Source: NCEH01 sp043195195
Lineage (GTDB): Bacteria; Pseudomonadota; Alphaproteobacteria; Rhizobiales; Xanthobacteraceae
Assembly (NCBI RefSeq): GCF_043195195.1
Contig: NZ_JBAFWT010000019.1
Coordinates: 1 to 64,000 of the forward strand
DNA: 64,000 bases
Reading direction: 5' to 3'
Shown here: in pieces, positions 60,893 to 64,000 of the stretch
Numbering within the stretch: the first letter of the stretch is position 1
Layout: every line of letters begins with the position of its first letter
Translations under genes and position numbers: made by a program
Notes under the pieces: model-generated
The model's database searches: none
What the model was told of the DNA's origin: nothing
Seen by the model: only the letters and a program-made list of their open reading frames with translations

Positions 60893-62020
60893 ATGCGCCA
60901 ATGGATCCTCAACGTACTTTATCTGGGTCTCAAAGAGATCGCGAGCGTCCTGCGTGACGTGGCGATGGTCGGGCTGATCATCTACGTTTTTACAGTTGCC
61001 GTTTATTCTATGGCCACTGGTCTCAAGACCGAAGTGAACAATGCCAGCGTCGCTATCGTCGACGCCGACCGTTCGACACTGTCGTCGCGCATCAAGGATG
61101 CGCTACAGCCGCCTTACTTCAGCCCAGCGCGCGACATCGACCGTTCCGAGGTCGACGAGCTGTTGGACAAAGGGTCATATACGTTTGTCCTGGAAATACC
61201 CCCCCGCCTCGAAGCGGACCTCCTCGCAAATCGTGGCCCCTCGATTCAAATCAACGTCGACGCGACGGCCGTGAGCCAAGCCGCTGTGGGAACGGCCTAT
61301 ATCCAGGAAATCATCACCCGCGAGGCGGCAAACTTTCTGCATCAGCACGGCACGAGCGAAGTCGTTCCCATCGAGCCCGTCATCCGCGCCTTGTTCAACC
61401 AGAACCTTGAGGCGATCCGGTTCAATGCGAGCATGGACATCATCATGAACGTAACGATGCTCGGGATCATTCTCGTCGGGGCAGCCGTCATGCGCGAACG
61501 AGAACACGGCACCATTGAACATTTGCTGGTGATGCCGGTCCGGCCGAGTGAGATTGCCGCAGCGAAGATCTGGGCGAACGGTCTGATCATTCTCCTGGCA
61601 GCCGGCTTTTCTTTGCACGTTGTCATAGAGTTCGTGCTGCAGATACCGATCATCGGCTCTGTCGAGCTTTTCCTGGCTGGAACCGCCATCTATCTCTTCG
61701 CGGTGACGTCGCTCGGTATTTTGCTGGCGACGATCGCGAACTCGATGCCGCAGTTCGCGCTGCTGGCGATCCCGGTGTTCGTCGTCATGTTCCTGCTGTC
61801 AGGCACGTTCACGCCGTTTGAGAGCATGCCTCCGATCCTGCAGGACATCATGTATGCGGTGCCCTCGACGCACTTTGTGAGATTTGCGCAGTCGATCTTG
61901 TATCGAGGTGCGGGACTCGATGTCGTCTGGAAGGATTTGATGGTCATGACCGGATTGGGGGCGGTGTTCCTTGCCGCCGCTCTCTCACGATTCAGGTCGA
62001 TGCTCGTACGACAGTCGTAA
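60893..62020 (+). CDS. ABC-2 permease (YhhJ-like)
   Basis: The 375-residue protein has an N-terminal helix, a large periplasmic loop and five C-terminal helices, with NVTMLGIILVGAAVMREREHGTIEHLLVM as the coupling segment (first 20 residues NVTMLGIILVGAAVMRERE). It begins two bases after the fused ABC gene and completes the exporter operon. Confidence 0.9.
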   Translation: MRQWILNVLYLGLKEIASVLRDVAMVGLIIYVFTVAVYSMATGLKTEVNNASVAIVDADRSTLSSRIKDALQPPYFSPARDIDRSEVDELLDKGSYTFVLEIPPRLEADLLANRGPSIQINVDATAVSQAAVGTAYIQEIITREAANFLHQHGTSEVVPIEPVIRALFNQNLEAIRFNASMDIIMNVTMLGIILVGAAVMREREHGTIEHLLVMPVRPSEIAAAKIWANGLIILLAAGFSLHVVIEFVLQIPIIGSVELFLAGTAIYLFAVTSLGILLATIANSMPQFALLAIPVFVVMFLLSGTFTPFESMPPILQDIMYAVPSTHFVRFAQSILYRGAGLDVVWKDLMVMTGLGAVFLAAALSRFRSMLVRQS

Positions 62021-62240
62021 GGTGCTGTTCGTGGGTGGTCGAGACCTGCCTCTTCCACCGAATGGCCGGCAACCGTTCGGGCAATCCGCGGAGCGTGGCG
62101 CTCGCGGTCGTCAATTCGTACTTCACCATCGCCCTCGCTGATGTTGCCCGACTTGGTCGACCATGTCGTCGATGTCGCTCTATCCAACTGCACGAAGCTC
62201 GGTCGCCGAGCCTTCGCCAGCGGCCATCGAGGGGCGACAT

Positions 62241-63296
62241 TCAGCGAAGGCTTGCATTGATCTCCTCCAATCGTGCCATGCGAGGGCACAATTCCTTTTC
62301 CGAAAGCGCGTTGAGAGGCGTATCCGTCGTGTTGAGATCGGCGTGCAGTTCGTCCTTATCGCTTGCAACGTAGAGCAGTCCCGTCACGATCTCGGACTTG
62401 GCCTCGTGCTCGAGCAGAAAATCTATGGCGGCCCGGCGATCATGCACGCTGTATTCGGCGTTCAGCTTTTTCAGCCGGAGCCAGGACCCGTCGTGCTGTT
62501 GAACCAATTCGAGCTTGCCGGGCTCGTAGTCGACCGTGATCGGTGCACGTCCGACGATCACGTCCAGCCGATTGACCGCGATGTTGTGCTCGCGGACATA
62601 ATCATAGCTCTTGGTGGAGCCCTCATGGTTGTTGAAGGCGACACACGGCGAGATGACGTCGATGAAGGCCGCGCCCTCGTGCTCGATGGCGCCCTCGATG
62701 AGCGAGACGAGCTGTGCCTTGTCACCGGAGAACGAGCGGGCGACGTAGCTTGCGCCGAGCTGGAGCGCCAGGGCGGTAAGATCGATGGGCTTGTCGATGT
62801 TGACGACACCCTGCTTTGATTTCGATCCGTCGTCAGCAGTTGCGGAGAACTGGCCCTTGGTGAGGCCGTAGACGCCGTTGTTCTCAACGATATAGACCAT
62901 GTTGACGCCACGGCGAAGCGCATGGGCGAACTGACCAAGCCCGATCGAGGCGCTGTCACCATCACCCGACACGCCGAGATAGATGAGGTCGCGATTGGCG
63001 AGGCTGGCTCCAGTCAGGACCGACGGCATGCGCCCGTGCACGGAGTTGAAACCGTGGGAATTCCCCAGGAAATAGGTCGGCGTCTTCGAGGAGCAGCCAA
63101 TGCCGGAGATCTTGGCCACTCGGTGCGGTGCAATCGATAGCTCGAAGCATGCCTCGACGATCGCAGCAGTGATGGAATCGTGGCCGCATCCCGCGCACAG
63201 CGTGGAAATAGCGCCCTCGTAGTCGCGCCGCGTATAGCCGAGCGTGTTTTCCGGCAGGGCGGGGTGATGGAACTTCGGCTTGGCGAGATAGCTCAT
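62241..63296 (-). CDS. korB: 2-oxoacid:ferredoxin oxidoreductase beta subunit
   Basis: The 351-residue subunit binds thiamine diphosphate: CAGCGHDSI at the N-terminal part, GIGCSSKTP, VSGDGDSASIG and ENNGVYGLTKGQ. It is the usual single beta chain of two-subunit KorAB enzymes, which oxidise 2-oxoglutarate or pyruvate to the acyl-CoA using ferredoxin. The ATG overlaps the stop of korA. It suggests low-potential, low-oxygen metabolism. Confidence 0.93.
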   Translation of the reverse strand: MSYLAKPKFHHPALPENTLGYTRRDYEGAISTLCAGCGHDSITAAIVEACFELSIAPHRVAKISGIGCSSKTPTYFLGNSHGFNSVHGRMPSVLTGASLANRDLIYLGVSGDGDSASIGLGQFAHALRRGVNMVYIVENNGVYGLTKGQFSATADDGSKSKQGVVNIDKPIDLTALALQLGASYVARSFSGDKAQLVSLIEGAIEHEGAAFIDVISPCVAFNNHEGSTKSYDYVREHNIAVNRLDVIVGRAPITVDYEPGKLELVQQHDGSWLRLKKLNAEYSVHDRRAAIDFLLEHEAKSEIVTGLLYVASDKDELHADLNTTDTPLNALSEKELCPRMARLEEINASLR

Positions 63297-64000
63297 GCGA
63301 TCGCCCTCTCACTCTGTTTCGCGGCTTCGCCGAGACGGGCGGCGATGGCGGCGGCGATGAATCGGGCGGTGATCGGCGTTCCGTCATAGTGCAGAATTGG
63401 CGTCACCTTGGCGGGATCGACACCGCATTCGGTGACGATCAGTGTGCGAAGCTGGGCATCGCGGTTCTGCTCGACCACAAACACCGCCTCGTGTGAGCGC
63501 AGGAAAGCGTCGACGTCGCGGTTGAAGGGAAACGCCCTGACCCGCATCCGGTCGAGCACATGGCCCTCGGCCTCCAGCAGATCAGCCGCCTCCTCCATGG
63601 CGGGAGATGTCGAGCCGAAATAGATCACCCCGTAGCGCGAGGGGGTGCTGGCCAGGGTGACCACGGGCCCGGGAACAAGATCCTTTGCGGTCTCGAACTT
63701 CTTCAACAGCCGTTCCATATTGTCGACATAGGGACCGCCCTCCTCGGTATAGCGTGCATAGCGGTCTCGGGTCGTGCCGCGGGTGAAGAAGGAGCCCTTG
63801 CGCGGATGAGTGCCAGGGTAGGTGCGGTAGGGAATGCCGTCGCCGTCGACGTCGAGATAGCGGCCAAAGTCCTTGCCGGCGTCGAGATCGGCTGCGGTCA
63901 TCACCTTGCCGCGGTCGTAGACCCGGTCGTCATCCCAGCGCAGTGGCGCGCAGAGCCGATGGTTCATGCCGATGTCGAGATCGAGCATGAGCAAGACCGG
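63293..64000 (-). CDS. korA: 2-oxoacid:ferredoxin oxidoreductase alpha subunit, partial
   Basis: The last 235 residues of the alpha chain are present; the gene runs off the right edge. Visible features include MLDLDIGMNHR, a conserved FNRDVDAFL segment, VFVVEQNRDAQLRTLI and a C-terminus beside korB. This fits the fused gamma-alpha chains of KorA. The N-terminal part is outside the window. Confidence 0.9.
   Translation of the reverse strand, partial: PVLLMLDLDIGMNHRLCAPLRWDDDRVYDRGKVMTAADLDAGKDFGRYLDVDGDGIPYRTYPGTHPRKGSFFTRGTTRDRYARYTEEGGPYVDNMERLLKKFETAKDLVPGPVVTLASTPSRYGVIYFGSTSPAMEEAADLLEAEGHVLDRMRVRAFPFNRDVDAFLRSHEAVFVVEQNRDAQLRTLIVTECGVDPAKVTPILHYDGTPITARFIAAAIAARLGEAAKQSERAIA

Noticed and set aside
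1..64000. tRNA genes, rRNA, CRISPR arrays, att repeats
   Set aside because: None were seen when reading both strands; a covariance-model scan was not possible, so short RNAs cannot be excluded.

Overview
The window is a high-GC alphaproteobacterial sequence, most likely from Hyphomicrobiales. The signs are a rhizobial-style VirB/VirD4 transfer region with a LuxI gene, a PHB/FNR-type stress regulon, dense ATGA-type gene overlaps, and GTG/TTG starts. It appears to be accessory DNA: a conjugative-transfer region on the left, and a stress, micro-oxic and metal cargo region on the right, with two complete insertion sequences and two gene remnants. No tRNA, rRNA, CRISPR array, relaxase, integrase or attachment site was seen, so an ICE cannot be told from a plasmid here.

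Left part (1-4000). A partial unknown gene is followed by a WGR-domain protein and a LuxI-type acyl-homoserine-lactone synthase. The luxI ribosome binding site lies inside a 28-base dyad. A small partner gene follows luxI. Next is a detoxification-like cassette: an HxlR regulator with a palindrome across its start codon, divergent from a VOC-fold protein and an MDR oxidoreductase.

Transfer region (4084-21924). Eight minus-strand genes encode mostly secreted or cytoplasmic accessory proteins: a lysozyme-like protein, two paralogous secreted proteins, a lipoprotein, SSB between two SNase-fold paralogues with altered catalytic residues, and a Cys-rich secreted protein. They diverge from a plus-strand virB1-B2-B3-B4-(unknown)-B5-(58 aa membrane protein)-(lipoprotein)-B6-B8-B9-B10-B11-virD4 operon, which has a good sigma-70-type promoter.

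Right part (22017-64000). This looks like one coordinated stress regulon. Eight 14-bp FNR/FixK-type boxes (core TTGAT-N5-TTAA or TCAA) sit only between genes, upstream of: a metal-associated cluster, a NifX-like protein, a Cys-rich membrane protein, an ECF sigma/PHB operon, a LemA/TPM operon, cyclopropane-fatty-acid synthase and a zinc alcohol dehydrogenase, a small hypothetical gene, and a small Cys/His protein next to a P1B ATPase and an ABC exporter. A Crp/Fnr-family regulator is encoded at 25179-25940. Carbon and energy genes include phaA, phaB, phasin, a DUF3141 protein with a PhaC-like Cys-Asp-His arrangement, a MaoC-phosphotransacetylase fusion, PPK2 and a 2-oxoacid:ferredoxin oxidoreductase. 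Membrane genes include cfa, plsC, a DedA-PAP2-LssY fusion, VIT, cytochrome b561 and an RbbA-like exporter.

The most interesting leads are the DUF3141 protein as a candidate non-canonical PHA synthase, the FNR-box regulon, the luxI dyad that could hide its ribosome binding site, and the pair of altered SNase-like proteins around SSB in the transfer region.
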